From assembly GCF_000327385.1 (NCBI RefSeq), contig NW_008709781.1, positions 869,282-933,281 on the forward strand: a DNA stretch of 64,000 bases, read 5' to 3'. This DNA comes from Lottia gigantea (Eukaryota > Mollusca > Gastropoda > Lottiidae). The notes beneath the pieces are model-generated. The model made no database searches and was not told the DNA's origin. It saw nothing but the letters and a program-made list of their open reading frames with translations. Shown here piece by piece: positions 24,301 to 38,817 of this stretch. How positions within the stretch are numbered: position 1 is the stretch's first letter; each line of letters begins with the position of its first letter. A program made the translations under genes and the position numbers.

Positions 24301-26100
24301 TTCAAGGATCTGCAAAGTGTGTAAAAAGTGTAGCCCATTTGAGAACTTCTAAGTTGATCGACCTCAAAGTAAAATGTGTTGGCGTTTAGTCAGATTGGTA
24401 GTCATCATGAGCAATGTTTCAGTTCAGTCAAGGGCAAGTAATCCTTGTTAACGGATTAAGACAAGTTGTTCGTAAGGCTAATTAATCTACAGTATTTATT
24501 GATGAAAGGTTTGGTTAAGTGATTTCTTTAGATGATAGATGGACATGCAGGTCAGATATACACCTAGTATCATAAGATCAAAATGGACAAATTGAAAAGT
24601 ATTGATAATATTTATAAAGCCTCCCAAGGTTTGGGTAAGTTTGGTAACACTGCATCATGTTCCTGTATGAAGAAGTATCCTTGACAAATTATAACTGACT
24701 GTTGAAAATGCACCTAAACTTTATTGTCTACCTTAACCTTATGTCTGTAAGATATCATTGCAGGTACAAGGGATAGCAGCATCGTAGGATGTGGATAATC
24801 ATTGACCGTTTCCAAACGAACATGAAGAGATAGGTAATGAAAAAAGGAAGTTTAAAATGAAAATTCGATAATAAAGTGGGAAAAAGATATACCCCATTCC
24901 CCCTTCCAAGTTTTAAATGCTTAGGTATTAAGAGGTTGAAAGCCGACATGGTGCCGACTTTCAGAAGCACTGGTTTTAGATGACGCGGACTGGAACAAGA
25001 TTCCGAGATTCTTCGTGACGAACTATAACAACATGCAAAATGTAATTCAAAATCGAAATACACCACGCATATGCGTTTCCATATCAAGTTTTAAGTGTTT
25101 GAAGAAGGGTTTTACAGCCTATGTTGTTTTTTTGCTAACAAAATATTAGTATTAAGGTATGTATTATGTACACTGTATTAAAAATCAAGATATGATTGAC
25201 ATAATATCTGGTTTAGAAAGCTTAAAGATCACAGTTTGCAAAAAGAAAAAAGTTTTTGTTTGCAGTGAATACATATATAAGATGTAAGGTAAATGTTTCT
25301 ATGATAAAAGACCAACAATAACAGTACAGAATAGAAATAGGTGGTGACAAAAAATGGAATAAACAAGGATTTGATTGAAGAATTGATTGGTAAAGCAATT
25401 CCCGGTGATTAAGTCTGTGAAGATCCGCGGCTTTATCTTCATTCTAAAACATATTGGCTAAAAGGAGTTTTTGTATCAAGAAAGGATGTTTTGCTTATCA
25501 AGTGACAATTACTATTAAACTTGGTTCTATTCCTGTAATCCTTTACACTGGTGTAATTACGTTCTGTAGGTAACTACATCAAAGAAATTGGTCTTTATAT
25601 AGAACACTTTCTGATCATGTTAGCAATTTATTGGTTGATAAAGAAGTGCTTGTTATCAGATGCACAGTTGTTTTTTTTTCAGTTACGTGCTCTATGAACA
25701 CAAGAAAATTCTATGTTGCCACAAGGTACTTAACGACAACAGAACAGAACTAAAATGCAGAAAGCCTATAGAATCTGTTGTGTTCCACTCTACAATAATT
25801 ATCGGGTATGAAAGCGAGAAAATGGACAAGCTTATAGTTCTGAAACACTGAATCTTTGACTGTTTTTTTCATTTCAGCACTCCTTGTAGAGAATCCACAC
25901 TATAAAATATAATTTGGCATTACGTTTTGGATATTTCAATAACTTAAATTGATAATTAAGGTATTCCAATTTTATTCGGTTGGAGAAGCATGTGATTTAC
26001 ATACTTCCATGCTAACTTTTCATGTCGCTCAGAGCACAAACTATCATTCCTGGTTTTCTGGAACTGATGCCATGTCTCTTTTGACATGAAAATCAGGAAA
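21330..26100. other. Non-coding stretch with raised CpG, no gene recognised
   Basis: Slightly less AT-rich and with more CpG than its surroundings. It contains a CACGTG E-box at 23,212-23,217, a TTACCTCCCTTT motif on the minus strand at 23,227-23,238 and a CCGCGG at about 25,425. Open frames on both strands at 22,138-22,383 and 24,755-25,130 match no family I know. Confidence 0.4.
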
Positions 26101-26119
26101 TGTCCGTAATGAAGAAACT

Positions 26120-26235
26120 AGTTTTGGTTTCACGTGCTGCACGCGCGAAATGCAGAAACAGGAAACGAGACGGAAGCGGTTAAAGAGATTTTTGTTGCAG
26201 CATCAACAATGACGTCATTATGTCTATTGGATTTC
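26120..26235. promoter_or_regulatory. Promoter-like cluster: E-box, CpG cluster, CRE, inverted CCAAT
   Basis: Within about 110 bases lie CACGTG (26,131-26,136), CACGCGCG directly after it, an ETS-like CGGAAG near 26,171, the full CRE palindrome TGACGTCA (26,210-26,217) and ATTGG (inverted CCAAT) just beyond. CpG density is far above the local background. This combination is typical of animal promoters bound by bZIP, bHLH and NF-Y factors. No gene start is identified next to it, so it may equally be an enhancer. Confidence 0.4.
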
Positions 26236-29200
26236 CTATCTTGTCTATTGAAATGTATGTGTCATTAGACTATTGGTTGAACTCTTTAGAAGAGTTTTGA
26301 ATTTTTTTTGCCGAGCTTGTAAAGACATGTAACATGTCGTGTTATCATTTTCTTTTTCATAAATATGCTTCAATTTATCCATTCAAATTTGAAATACTGT
26401 ACTAATACCCTATCGCTCCATGGATAGCTCTAAATAGCTATCTTTGTTGATGGTAAAGTTGTTAGTATTGAATCCCCCTAAGACTCTTTCCATATCCAAA
26501 AAGATCTATAGAATAAATGCCATTGTAGTTTGGAAAAGATACCCACCTAAAATGGGTACTCGTTACATCATGGAATAGTCTGGTACCAGCACCTGGTGTT
26601 TCATGATCATGTGACTAACAGTGTCGCTTGTAATTCTTGAAAAAGTGGGGGAAGCTAGATGCCAGTAAGAATTTCAAGATGTCGAACTTTTTTCTGTTTT
26701 TAAAAGACCATTAGACATTTAAAGTTCTGGTTCGTGATGAGGCTTGCGTGTAACATTCTTGGTACTTGTCCGAAAGACGGAGAGACATTATAAAGAGGAA
26801 ATTGGTTCCATTCTGAAACATGGTGGATTTTAACGAGATTTGAATGGTTAATTTCCACACATCAAGGTATCGTTCAGTCTTAGATTTAACATTTTTGTTT
26901 AGTTTATGCTCTCCACCATGTGGACTCATGGGGTTGTAGTATTAATTGTGTTCACCCCCACAATTACCGGCAATTAGTGTTCGACCTTGAGACTTTGACC
27001 TTCAACTCTCAGTTTGAAATGGCTTGCCCGTGAACTGGTTGTTTGGGTTGAGAATTTTCGACTGGATTTGACACTTCGATCATGTTTAAGTTAAGGCACA
27101 TGATTACTGACATTTTAGTATTAGTGTGAAAGTGATTTATACAAATGTTCTTTTTGACTTCCTGTTAAATCATCACCATTGATGCCTCTTATTCTTGCAA
27201 ATATAACACCAACTGAATGAAAATTACTAGGAAATCTAACATGAAGTCATCATTGACCTTGAGATGAAGAAATTGACGTAAACCTAGGTAATTATAAGTT
27301 GTGATAAATCAGTAGTGATAAATGTATAAGAACAACAGGCTTCACAATTTTATAAATTATCATGCTCTCATCCTTTCTGATAATCAACAACTGTCATTGT
27401 ATAAAGCAATGTTCTCTGCAGCTTGAAGCTCCTTATACATATATAGATACTGGTAAGTGTACGGTTTACAGTTGGAGCAACTACTTTATGAAGACATTGT
27501 TTGGTTATTCAATCTGTCAAATTTTTGACGCAGTTGATGAAGACCAATACTTTCAACTATACACAAAGCACTTTTTTTTAAAGTAGGGAATCAAATTTGA
27601 ATGAAGGTAAAAACTTGCTTTGTATATCCTTACAGATATAGAATTTTGGGGGTTTCTCTCTCTTTAAAAAAAGTAAAATTAGGGTAATCTTTAAGTTATT
27701 CATTGTAATTAACATTGCTTTGCTGTAGGGCTTAATTGAGTCAGGAACAGAAGTCAACAGATCAACAAATAATAAAACTTCAAAATCAAGAACTTTATGG
27801 AAATTAATATATTCATTCAAGGGTAAAACTTTTGAATTAAAAGAGCATTAGAAAACGTGTTTTATTGAAGATGAAATCCAAGGGGAATAATCGTGTTATA
27901 TAAGAATCATTGACTATTTGGACTAATCACATCAGATTAATTTCTCTAGAATGGTTTCAATTTTATTGGAAATTAATTCTATGAGTTATTAGATCTGTCA
28001 ATTCACATCATATAGTTATCTTGATGGTTTCTTATAAGAAATACAGTGCAGACTTGTTGACTACATGTAAATTTTATTTTTATTGTTCAAAATGCTTTTT
28101 GTGTTTAATTTCATTAATACATGATTTTTAAAGTAATGCAACATTTTATGTAGTTAACAAGATTGACTTTGATTTGAAAGGTTTTCTGATCATAAGAATA
28201 GTTCTTTGATGTGGTAGTGTATGGAATTTGATTAATTAAAACAGGCTAGTTGAATTTATAAGAATTGTGTTTTTTACTCTCATTCAGACATGACCGGTAA
28301 AGTAACTTTTTAAAAATTGGAATCCAAATTTGATGGATTTTAGTTAGTGGTTGAAACCTTGAAGTAAATATCATTGCTTTGACATTATGTTTTCAGAACA
28401 ATTTGAGGAAATAGATTTATTTTGGTATTAATGCATTTGCCACAGATACACACGCATAGGTTGACTGGTTATGTCCAATTTTAAAAGGAAAGTAATTATA
28501 ATTTATAGCTTGGGCATGAATATTTTTGTATCGAACAGTAAGATTACCCATGATTTTTTGTAGTTTTTCACACAATATTATCAGATTGATATGGCACTAG
28601 ACGAATTGTTTCTATCTCTTACATCAATAGATGATGTGCTATATATTTAAATTACTGTGTTATTTCTTACAATTGGTGCCAATTTTCTTGTCACTTACTT
28701 GTAATCATGGACCTATTTTAGTTTGGTTTCTCTCCATTAAAATGGTGGATTTCTTCCAATTCTGTGGGTAATTTGTATGAGTTGAACTTCCAATAGAAAT
28801 CAGAATCACTGATGAAATTACCAAATACAAACAGACCAATCATCTTAACAGTTGTACCAAGCAATCAGACCATTTCATATGTAAATTGACGTTGAAATTC
28901 ATCGTAACAAGGTAACGTGTCAAATTCAACATGGAAAACCCAATAAAGCAGTAGGATTGCCGACAGAAGAACTGTCTACACATTGCTCTTACATTGTCTA
29001 AATAAATTTGTAAACTTACTCAAGTCTAATTTGCCACGATTGACGTCTGTCTTTACATTTTTTCAACAGAAATGAGTCAATCGTGATTCACAGGAATCCT
29101 GTAATTTGCCTCTCATCATTTGATTAGATACACATAAAACTATTTGCTATGAAAATAGTCACCATCAAAGCCAAACTGGGGAAGACAATTAACCTCGGGC

Positions 29201-32200
29201 TAAAGTCAAACTTAAATCAATTCTGTAGGAAGTTGTCTGACAAAATAGAAGGCATTCATACTGACCACCCCCATGTCATAATTATTGATAAATATAAAAC
29301 AGGCTTATTGAAAGCTGGTATTTACACCCTGGAATATCCAATCATGTGGTCCAATAACAGATATTGTGGTGGTCAGATACTGAAAGGCAACAGATAGTAA
29401 CCTAATTTGGACCATCTTAAGTCTGTGATGAACTGGAAATTGTAGCTGCCAATCATCATGATAATATGAATTTCCGGAATGGCTGGAAGCCACCTGAGGC
29501 TATCTGCTGATAATTTTATAGAATTGTTTACAGCTAATGTGATCATTATATGCAGTTAGCAGAACCAATTTATTTGACTTTTAACTTCTCTCTCAAACAA
29601 TCATGTAATCTCTAATATGTTACATTTTTTGCATGAGAAATAACCTATTCATTTTGATGTGATGTTTCAAGCTGTTTATTAGTGTCTGATTCACAATGTT
29701 TAAAAATAAGTCGTTAATATTTGAAATAATGAGGTAAAATACCCTGCTTAAATTTATTCAATCAACTGCAAATTGATCTATTTCCAATAAAATGACTCAC
29801 TCTATAACTTCCTTGTATTCTCAAGAAGATCATTTCGATTCTTTGAATTTTTTTGGTCACAAATTACAAATTTCTACATGATCTGGGATGATGGATAAAA
29901 GATGAGATATTAATGTTTTAACATAAATATACATCAGACCTCACATGAGTACATTCAAGCATGTTATGACTATCTTTTCTGGTTAAAATGACCACTTAAC
30001 CGGAGTATTTCTTAGATATATGAAGAGCTTAGTGTAACTACTATTTAAGGCATTCACTGTAGAGTCTTTTTGATGATGAAATTGAAGTTGGAATTGAAAG
30101 TTGGAAACATGGGTGCAGATTACAGTGTGAACACCAGTTTTTTGATAAATAATTTTGTTGTATACTGTTTTATAAAGTTTCTCGGGTATAAAAAATTAAA
30201 ACTGGTCTGCATGACTCTTGGTAAATGGTAAAATGAATGATATCTAGTCATGGAATCTAATATCGAAATGTGTGTAAATGGCGTTCCTGAGATTTACAAA
30301 ATTTTCGTTGGGAGGCCCCCTTGACCACCAAATACAGCGCATTTGTTGCACCTGACTTTAAAAGGGATTACTAAACATATTTTAGACAATTTTATCAATG
30401 GATCTGAACCCCTAGTTGGGAAGCGTGCTATTTTATCTTGACTGAGATTACATTATATACATTTTGAATTTGAAAGATTTTATTTATCAGTATTGATGGT
30501 TATAGGGCTTAAACTATACCAGTATACTCCATATTCAATTTACCTACAAGACTAGGTGTGGAGACATCTCAAGTCTAAAATTATATTTCTTGCTCTATGA
30601 TTTATGTAACCTGCAGATACCTAAAGGGAACAAAACCTCTATATGAGCACATTCACATTGATAAGAATTTACACCTCAGAACCTTAGAAAGTTCTTCTGC
30701 ATTCCTTTTTATAAAGAAGAAGTAAATGACTCATGTGTTTTCATATAATATGTTAGGTACCAAATGAAATTTGACACTAGTTTCTCTCTCTATTATTGAA
30801 AACACAATAACAAAAAGTCATATTAGTCTTAATTTTGAATTATGAGTTTGGTCTGGTTTGATTCCCAAGTGAACAGGGTGATCAAGTCATTAACAGAAAA
30901 CAATAGTGAGATAGAGATTACTAATGGATAACAAGGTGTATATTAAGTAATGTATCAAACACACCCAAGAGACTCTGTAACAACTAAAAACACTTACTGA
31001 TTGAGGAGTATAGTAATATGTTTTGATGTAGAGATGATAGATGGTTATATTGGATTAGTATAAATTGTTGTTAACTGATAGTTTGGTCTTGAAAGCAAAT
31101 AAATGACTTTCTGTTTCTTATATGTGAAAAATGAAATAATGATGTCATGTTTTGTATCAAATTACAATACTTTCATTGTGCTGTGCATTGATAATGTGAA
31201 ATTAACTCTTAATTATCTTTGAGTCAACACTTCAAAACATAAATGTCCTATCTCAGGAGTATTTGAACATACAGCCCCTCCCTGCTTTATAACCTTGAAT
31301 TGAACATGATTAGGATATTAGGATATTTTTTTTTTAAATAAAGACCACTATGTCACAAAATTGCTTGATGCTTTAAGATAACTATAGAAAACATTTTTAC
31401 CCAATAATAAAAAATATTCAAAGGGTTGAGCAGCTCCAGTCAGACAAGGAAAGTAAACTGATATTCTGAGACAATTTCCATGGTAATTTACAGTCAGTTT
31501 TGACATATACTATACCTACATGATATCTTATAAATGACATTACTAGACTTTATGGAAATGAAACTGTCATACAGGAAGACATGTAGTGTTTTCTTCTTTT
31601 TCTTATTAACGTAGTGGAATACAGACAAAATGGCTGAAAATATGAATGTATACATGTTATTGGAGCATGTTGATAATCATACAGGGTTAAAAATTTGTAG
31701 ATTACCAAAAATATATTTGAAGGCATTTGAGCTGCTGAAAATTTTAATTTGAATATGAACCTATATGTACATGATGTAATGATTTAAGGGTATGGGGCAA
31801 TACCGCCCTCCATGTAAAAATACTATTGCAAATACCTTCCCTCCTTCCAATAATCATTGGTGTTATCAAGTAGTGAACATTCTGTAATTTCAAGCATTTC
31901 CAAATCATCTTAACCTAAAATTGTCTTCATCCATTTTTCAAAGGAACCAGATTAGAAAACTCATTCTAACCAATGTTAATGGGAAACGTCTAATCCAAAC
32001 TTAAAAGAAATCGGTGCTGTTTAGTAAGTACCATTGGGTGTCTGGATGTCAAAATATATCTTGAATAAGACGTCTGCTCATTCTTCCGAATGAATCTCAT
32101 CTTTTTCTAATGTCATTTAGTTCTTTTGTTCTTTGACTGCAGATCTGGAAAGCATGCATCAGAGTGGCTCTACTTGCCACTTTTGAGATATAACATTATT

Positions 32201-35200
32201 TTGGTAAGCACTTCAGTGTATTTCCGTTAATAATTCATAAATTGCTTGTTATTATCTGCTGAAGTAAAAATTAAAATATTATCAACATGACAAATAAGCC
32301 AATACATGGTTAAAATATGGTTTGAGGGTAATGTGGTTCCACAGTTATTGTTGGAGACACCAAGATAGGATTACTTTCAATTAATTATCTATTAAGACTT
32401 TTCACATTATATGAACATTAATTCGATTCATGAAAAATTAAAAAGATTGATAATGAAGCTATCAATCAGACATGATATGCATGTTTTTTTAAAGTAATAT
32501 CTGTCATTTCCAAACTTGACTGAGGCTAGAAATCAACACACAGAAAAATAGAAAGAAGACAGCCTAAAGTTTGGAAGAAGAGAGGTCCCATGTTCCAGAA
32601 ACTGTACATGTGAAACATCCTTTGACATTTGGGAATAAAAACGGTGGATAAAAGTTCTCTTATTGTATACCCTTGTCTGTCATTATTACCCAATAAGTTG
32701 CTGATAAAATTTTCTAAAAGAAAAAAAAAAAGAAAATGTTGCAATGCTAATTTGTCAGTTGGTATGATATGAAGTTTGCTATTTAAACATGAGTAATATT
32801 AAGAATCTTGACTAGTTATCAATGTGAAATGAAGAAAGTGTAAAAATCTATAATAACTGATTGAAGGTGAACTGTAGTTTGTATTGATAGTTTGAGATGT
32901 CTAATGTCTTACTCAATATTTAATGGTATTTACTGCAGTTCTAGTGTCCTCCATTGATTACTACTAACCCACCACCTTCAACCAGATTTCACCTTATTAA
33001 GGATTAAATGTGTGCTTCATTGAATATAAAGATAGATAACTGGTGAGTAAATTACACGTCTGTCAACTTGACTTCCTTTAACTTGTTATTTTCTTATTTT
33101 GAGGATAGGCGAGATCCTTATGTTATATGATTTGCAACTGAGGAGATTTGCTTCCAAATTCTGCAAAGCTGCGACAGTGACATCTATAACAATTTCTCAA
33201 AACTTTGAAAAGAAATGTAGGCTTCTTAAGAGTTTTTTTTTACAGATAAATTCTATCCTTAGTGAATTTTAATCAAGCTGATCTTAAACTGGTAAAGTTG
33301 GCATTTCTATGATTATTGTCTTACCTGTTTTAAGATAAGGAATTTTTTTACTGAGGGATAAATAAGTTGATAGCGTATATTCACAAAAACACATGCATTG
33401 TCAAAAGATGCCTTTGATACAACACTTTCCAAGTCAACAACTTTCTGCTACTAGTTCTTTGGTACATCCATTGCTGTCAATAAAACATGCTCAATGACAG
33501 TGGTCTGAACTGTCCAGTTGTCAAACACCTCTCGCTATGTGGTGAGCCTTTTTCTTTGAAGGAATAATCACAAATTTATTCATTGGTGGGCCTACGCATC
33601 ACTTAGCCTGCCAAGCAAATATTTTAAGATCTTAACGTTATTTTAACTTTAAAAATATTCAATATGATTCATTTCTAAGTGACTTGTTGCTTCTAATTTC
33701 TTAATGCATTGATATTTCCCTCACTGACACCTGTGGCTCTGTACATAATCAAGCATGAGCTGTGTGTTTAAAATATGCATCTAACAATTTGTGAGCGTAT
33801 AATATGATAATGAAATGAAATATCATGTGATAAAAAATCACTTTTAGTTGAATTTTATTCAATCAATTTAAAAGCCTTGAAGAAAAGTGCATTATTCTTT
33901 TTTTTCAAATGGATTAAAGGCCAATGACTGGATTTTCCTTGTCCTAATGTTATTTTTGTAGCATTGAGAAATTCATTTGTATCATAGTTGATGCCTTGAT
34001 AACTACCACTTCTAGATCAATTCTGAACACTATGCTGAGCCTGAGTATTTTGTATATCCTATCGAGAATTTGCAAAGGAAAGTGATTTCTTTAACTATGA
34101 TTTCATGTATCTGCATTTAAGTCATCGGTATTATATAAATCTTTATTTCATTTTGCATAGCCCACACTCTTTCAAGTTGACTTGCGTTAACGGTTGTCAC
34201 CAAGTAACAAATGAGTTTCTCTATCTGAAATGAGAATCCACTGTTACTATTACTGCCACAAGCAGTTGACTTACTTCAGTAACTATAACTAGTTAGATTG
34301 GATTTTATTCCTGTAAGATAATCATGGCAGTCAAAAACCTTTCTTGACTATACAAAAAAATATCATTTAAGTTTTTTGACAGGGAAAGTGTTATTGATTG
34401 GTAACTGTAATAGTAATTGTGTAATATGGTAGATTTGGTGACTGTCTTCGTAAAGCCAATCAGTTTTGTGCAGGTTTTTTATATTGACTGGTAAATTCTA
34501 CTGGTTGGTTAGATATTTTAATCTACTTTGGCACTCTTAGGTATTGAGATAAGTCTAACACTTTCTGACTATTTTCTGACTCTGAGGAGAAAAATTAGTT
34601 TTTTGGATGGCTTTCTGATAATTTGTTCGATCTGTATTTTGCACCTAATTGTTGTTGCATATTCCAAAATTGTCATTTTCCAAATTATATGAGTAATTTG
34701 GAAAAAGATGATAAGGAAAGCAAAGTAATCTAAACAATTGTAATTTAAAGTCAGATCTGACATATTCTATATCTACATGACTGACATGATTGGCGTTTGG
34801 CAAACCAATCTGACCGTAAAATCAACAGAGTAGAGGAGGTTATCCAGCCCTGATTTGATTACAGTAATGATCAGCCTTGTGGTAAATGACAGTATATGTT
34901 ATCACATTTACGTTCTTCACCTGAATTCTCTAATTAACTTAGCGGTCTCTAAGGAGCTATTTGGCCATATTGGTAGATAGTTTCGCAGAAAAACTAAAGA
35001 TTTAGAAGGACTGGGAAGAGATTTAAAGATGGCTGAATTACTATGAAGTACTCAATCATTATCTATCAAATGGTTTTCATCTTTTCTCTCTTTTCGTTGT
35101 ATATTTTTTTGCCAAATCTGTGACTTTTCTGCAGAATTATTACCAGTTTTTTGTATGAGTGATTATCTACAATGTCATATGGTACCAGCTATTTTAAAAT

Positions 35201-37013
35201 CGTTGAAATTTTCAAATGAGTTGATGTGATTTTATGATTGACTACCATGCTTGTCAGCCTGGAAGCCTGGAAAACATACCAGAAGTGGTCTAGATTGCAC
35301 ACAAAATCTACCAGTCATATCTGGAAAACATAGCTAAATAAATTGCCCTAATCATGATAATGGAAATACATGAAGTTATGGAGATAGGTAGTTGGATCCT
35401 GGTATCAAAACTCATTACTGATGTGCTGTTGTTTGTTGTAAGTTAGAAACCAAAAGAGAGTTGGCACAATGCATGACAATGCTTTCAGCAGTTTAAGGTG
35501 CAGGATGTAAAACTCCGAAATTCATTTTACTCGTTCTATAATTGATTTATTTTTTTCCCCATCTTCATACTTAATCCAATATCTAGAGTATAATACATGA
35601 CTAATCATAGAAACGGAAGAAAAGAGTTCAATTTCTGATGTGTAGTAACAATTTTTTCTTTCATTCCTTCTGCATGTCAAGTCAATACTTGGAAGACTTA
35701 GGAGATCTTTAAGTCTACATAAGAATCTAATAGCAACTCTTGTCCTTGTGATAAAGCCCTTGTAAAAAAATCACAGCCAACCTCGAATACTCTCCACCAA
35801 AATCAATATGGCTCCTGAAACCCTATGTATGGCTTCAGGCAAATGTCAACATCATGGCAACAATTCAGCAGATAATATTTTTTGACCTAGCTTTCTTCGA
35901 TACTTGATTTGATTTTCCTATGTTCAAGAGTGGAATGATTCAATTGTAAGTCGCTGTATTAAATTTTCTCCAGACCTCATCAAGCGTTATCAAATTTTCT
36001 CCGGTCCTTGAGTCGCGAGTCGACATTGACTTGTGAAGATACATATTGATATACAAAAGATAAACATGAGTTAATTCAATTACTGACTATTTCCCTCAGC
36101 TTTTCTTTCCAACTTCTGTCGTTTGCAGTCTTCAATCTGTCTTGTTAGAAACACGAATCACAAATTATCTTAAATTGGACAATTTTTTCTCATCATTATT
36201 GTTAAAAACTGCATGTCTGAGTCACTGAAGTGACAATTTTAATACATTAAGCTGTCAACGCTAAGTTTTTATTGCGCCAAAGTCATACTTATGAAATCTT
36301 TAACAATGATGCATACATGCTCAGTTTCTGCAGTGTTTATATTTTTTGAGAACAACCTTTATTTTAGGTTTCTTTCTCCATTACCATACTGTTTTTTCTC
36401 TTTCACCCTCTCCCAAGACAAGTGCTGTTGGTTTGAGTTCTCTGTTTTATAAGAGAATCTTTTTTATGCCAGGGTTGACAGAATATAATAAGTACACATG
36501 CTTTACATCATGAACACAATAGAAAAATTCGAAAAAAATTAGGAAAAAGAGCAATCTTTTAGTCAACTCTGATTGCACGTTGCTGTAAACATAAATAGTA
36601 AACAAATTAACTTAACTATCAGAAATCAAATTAAAATATGGCAGAAAAATAAATCAAATTTGGAATGTTATGAAATCATAAAGAAAAATCTTCCTCAATT
36701 AACTGTAGATCAGTAAGGATAGTAATGTATTTTTAAAGTCTCTTAGGATTGAGTCAAAGATCACGATTAATGATGTCTGTATAAACCAATTTATTATTCA
36801 CTGCGGGACTGAAATTATTTACTGTGGCACTGAAATTTTCACTGTTGCAATATCTATTCTCTTATGTCTATTAAAGCTCTTAAAGTGAAAGGCATACAAG
36901 AAAAGTCCTCCATGTAATTTTTTGTTCTAAAAGGGATTCAGTCATCTACATACTGACTTTACCAGCTGATGGGTCAATTCCAGCTATCCTCCTATCATTG
37001 ATAATTGTACATG
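26236..37013. other. Long non-coding stretch, no gene recognised
   Basis: About 10.8 kb of AT-rich DNA. The only exon-like unit I noted is at 32,143-32,203. A 36,795-36,840 segment repeats CACTG-GG-ACTGAAATT twice in tandem. Open frames of 60-80 codons (for example 27,362, 29,149 and 32,526 minus) carry no family motif. Confidence 0.45.
32143..32203 (+). other. Possible small exon (61 bases)
   Basis: Flanked by a good acceptor (TTGTTCTTTGACTGCAG) and donor (TTG|GTAAGC). One of three frames is open across it (20 residues, starting SGKHASEWLYLP). The product is not recognised. The strength of this call is the splice sites only; such pairs also arise by chance. Confidence 0.2.
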
Positions 37014-37957
37014 AATAGCTTTCTGTATTAGTAGCTTAAATTTCTGTATCAGTAACTTAGCTTTCAGTATCTTAGCTTTCTGTATTAGTTGCTTATTAGT
37101 TTCTTATATTTCTGTAACATTAGCGTTGCTTTTCTTTATCAGTAGGTTAGCTTTCTGTATCAATTTATCAGTAACTTAACTTTCTGTATCAGTAACATAA
37201 CTGTCTGTATCAATAAACTTTCTGTATCAGCAGCTTAACTTGCTTTATCAGTAGCTTAGCTTTCTGTATCAGTAACATAACTTTCTGTATCAGTAGCTTA
37301 ACTTTCTGTACCAATTTATCAGTAACTTAACTTTCTGTATCAGTAACATAACTTTCTGTATCAGTAGCTTAGCTTTCTGTATCAGTAGCTTAACTTGCTT
37401 TATCAGTAGCTTAGCTTTCTGTATCAGTAACATAACTTTCTGTATCAGTAGCTTAACTTGCTTTATCAGTAGCTTAGCTTTCTGTATCAGTAACTGAACT
37501 TTCTGTACCAGTAGCTTAGCTTTCTGTACCAATTTATCAGTAACTTAACTTTCTGTATCAGTAACATAACTTTCTGTATCAGTAGCTTAGCTTTCTGTAT
37601 CAGTAGCTTAACTTGCTTTATCAGTAGCTTAGCTTTCTGTATCAGTAACTTAACTTTCTGTATCAGTAGGTTAGCTTTCTGTATCAATTTATCAGTAGGT
37701 TAGCTTTCTATATCAGTAACATAACTGTTTGTATCAATAACTTAACTTTCTGTATCAGTAGCTTAGCTTTCTGTATCAGTAGCTTAACTTTCTGTATCAG
37801 TAGCTTAACCTTCTTTATCAGTAATTTACCTTTCTGTATAAGTTTCTTATATTTTGTAACAATAGCTTACCTTTTTGTACCATTCAGTTTCTTGGCTTTA
37901 TACAGTAACTCAGAAATCTCTATCACTAACTTAGCTTTCTATATTTGTTTCTTAGCA
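37014..37957. repeat. Minisatellite of 21-bp units with higher-order structure
   Basis: About 40 units of the 21-bp form CTTTCTGTATCAGTARCTTA are arrayed head to tail. Units are cleanest from about 37,130 to 37,850 and decay towards both edges. Variant units (GCTTTATCAGT, GTACCAATTTATCAGT, AGTAACATAAC) recur in order: CAATTTATCAG begins at 37,161, 37,312, 37,530 and 37,685, so blocks of seven to ten units were duplicated as a group. Because 21 is a multiple of three, the minus strand stays open and reads as heptads (KLLIQKA/KV), giving two overlapping false genes at 37,290-37,687. Confidence 0.9.
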
Positions 37958-38816
37958 TCAATTCCATAAGTCAAATCAGTGACCAATGAGACATGACTAA
38001 TTGTGTATATTAAAGATTGATAGTAATTGTATTAAATATCATTAGTAATGACTCGAAATACAATAACATTATTTCTATCATCAATAGAAAGCCTCTTTAG
38101 TTTTGATGTTAGAGGCTATTTCCATATGGCCACCATATTGTTTCCACTTTACACCTGATTAAGCAAATCTATCAAGAGGATGTATGGTCTATTTTCAATA
38201 ACCAGGACAATAATAACGCCCTGTGAACGGAATCAACGATTTTTTAAAATACTTAATTAATGCCTTTATATACTGTAGAGATCAAAGACAGCCTTGAGTA
38301 TACTTATTGTCAGGAATTAGAATGCTTATTAGGTGGTTACTATAGGAATTCAATTGATAAAAACATTGCCGCTGTGATACAACATTCAAATTACAAACGA
38401 TTTTTCTAACATGCGTCTTTATTTTTCAACTTCATCAAAGTAACATGTTAGGACATTGATTTATTTTCTTCTTCTGATGTACTGTTGATAAAATAGATCT
38501 CCTGCCATTTTTAACATTATCCATTTAATACTAGAAACCAGAAATATTGTTGTTCTAATTGTCTTATTTTCATTTCTCACAGCATCAAAGGTAGAATTTA
38601 AAAACTCAATCGAATCTTCAAGTTATTTTGTCTTTTGCCGTGTATTATGAATGATTGATTTTGTAATAAACTGCTGATATGAAATCAGTTAATCTATAAA
38701 ATATGTGTTAAAATAATTCAAGTATTGTTTTCTAGCTTGATTTAAAGGTATCTGGAATTTACTTTTTGCACTTTCAATAGACGTTGGAGATACAACAAGT
38801 TACAGGCTAATCACTA
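37958..38816. other. AT-rich non-coding stretch
   Basis: No gene, repeat or RNA seen between the minisatellite and the open stretch at 38,818. Confidence 0.45.
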
Positions 38817-38817
38817 G

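Noticed and set aside
24755-25130. 110-codon minus frame and a 65-codon + frame over the same bases
   Set aside because: Neither shows a motif; the + frame lacks a start and clear splice sites.
30840-30880. TGGTTTGATTCCC, resembling a pol III B box
   Set aside because: No A box at the right distance and no tRNA-like fold, so neither a tRNA nor a SINE head is supported.
37290-37687. Two overlapping minus-strand frames of leucine/lysine heptads
   Set aside because: They are products of the 21-bp minisatellite, whose unit length is a multiple of three.
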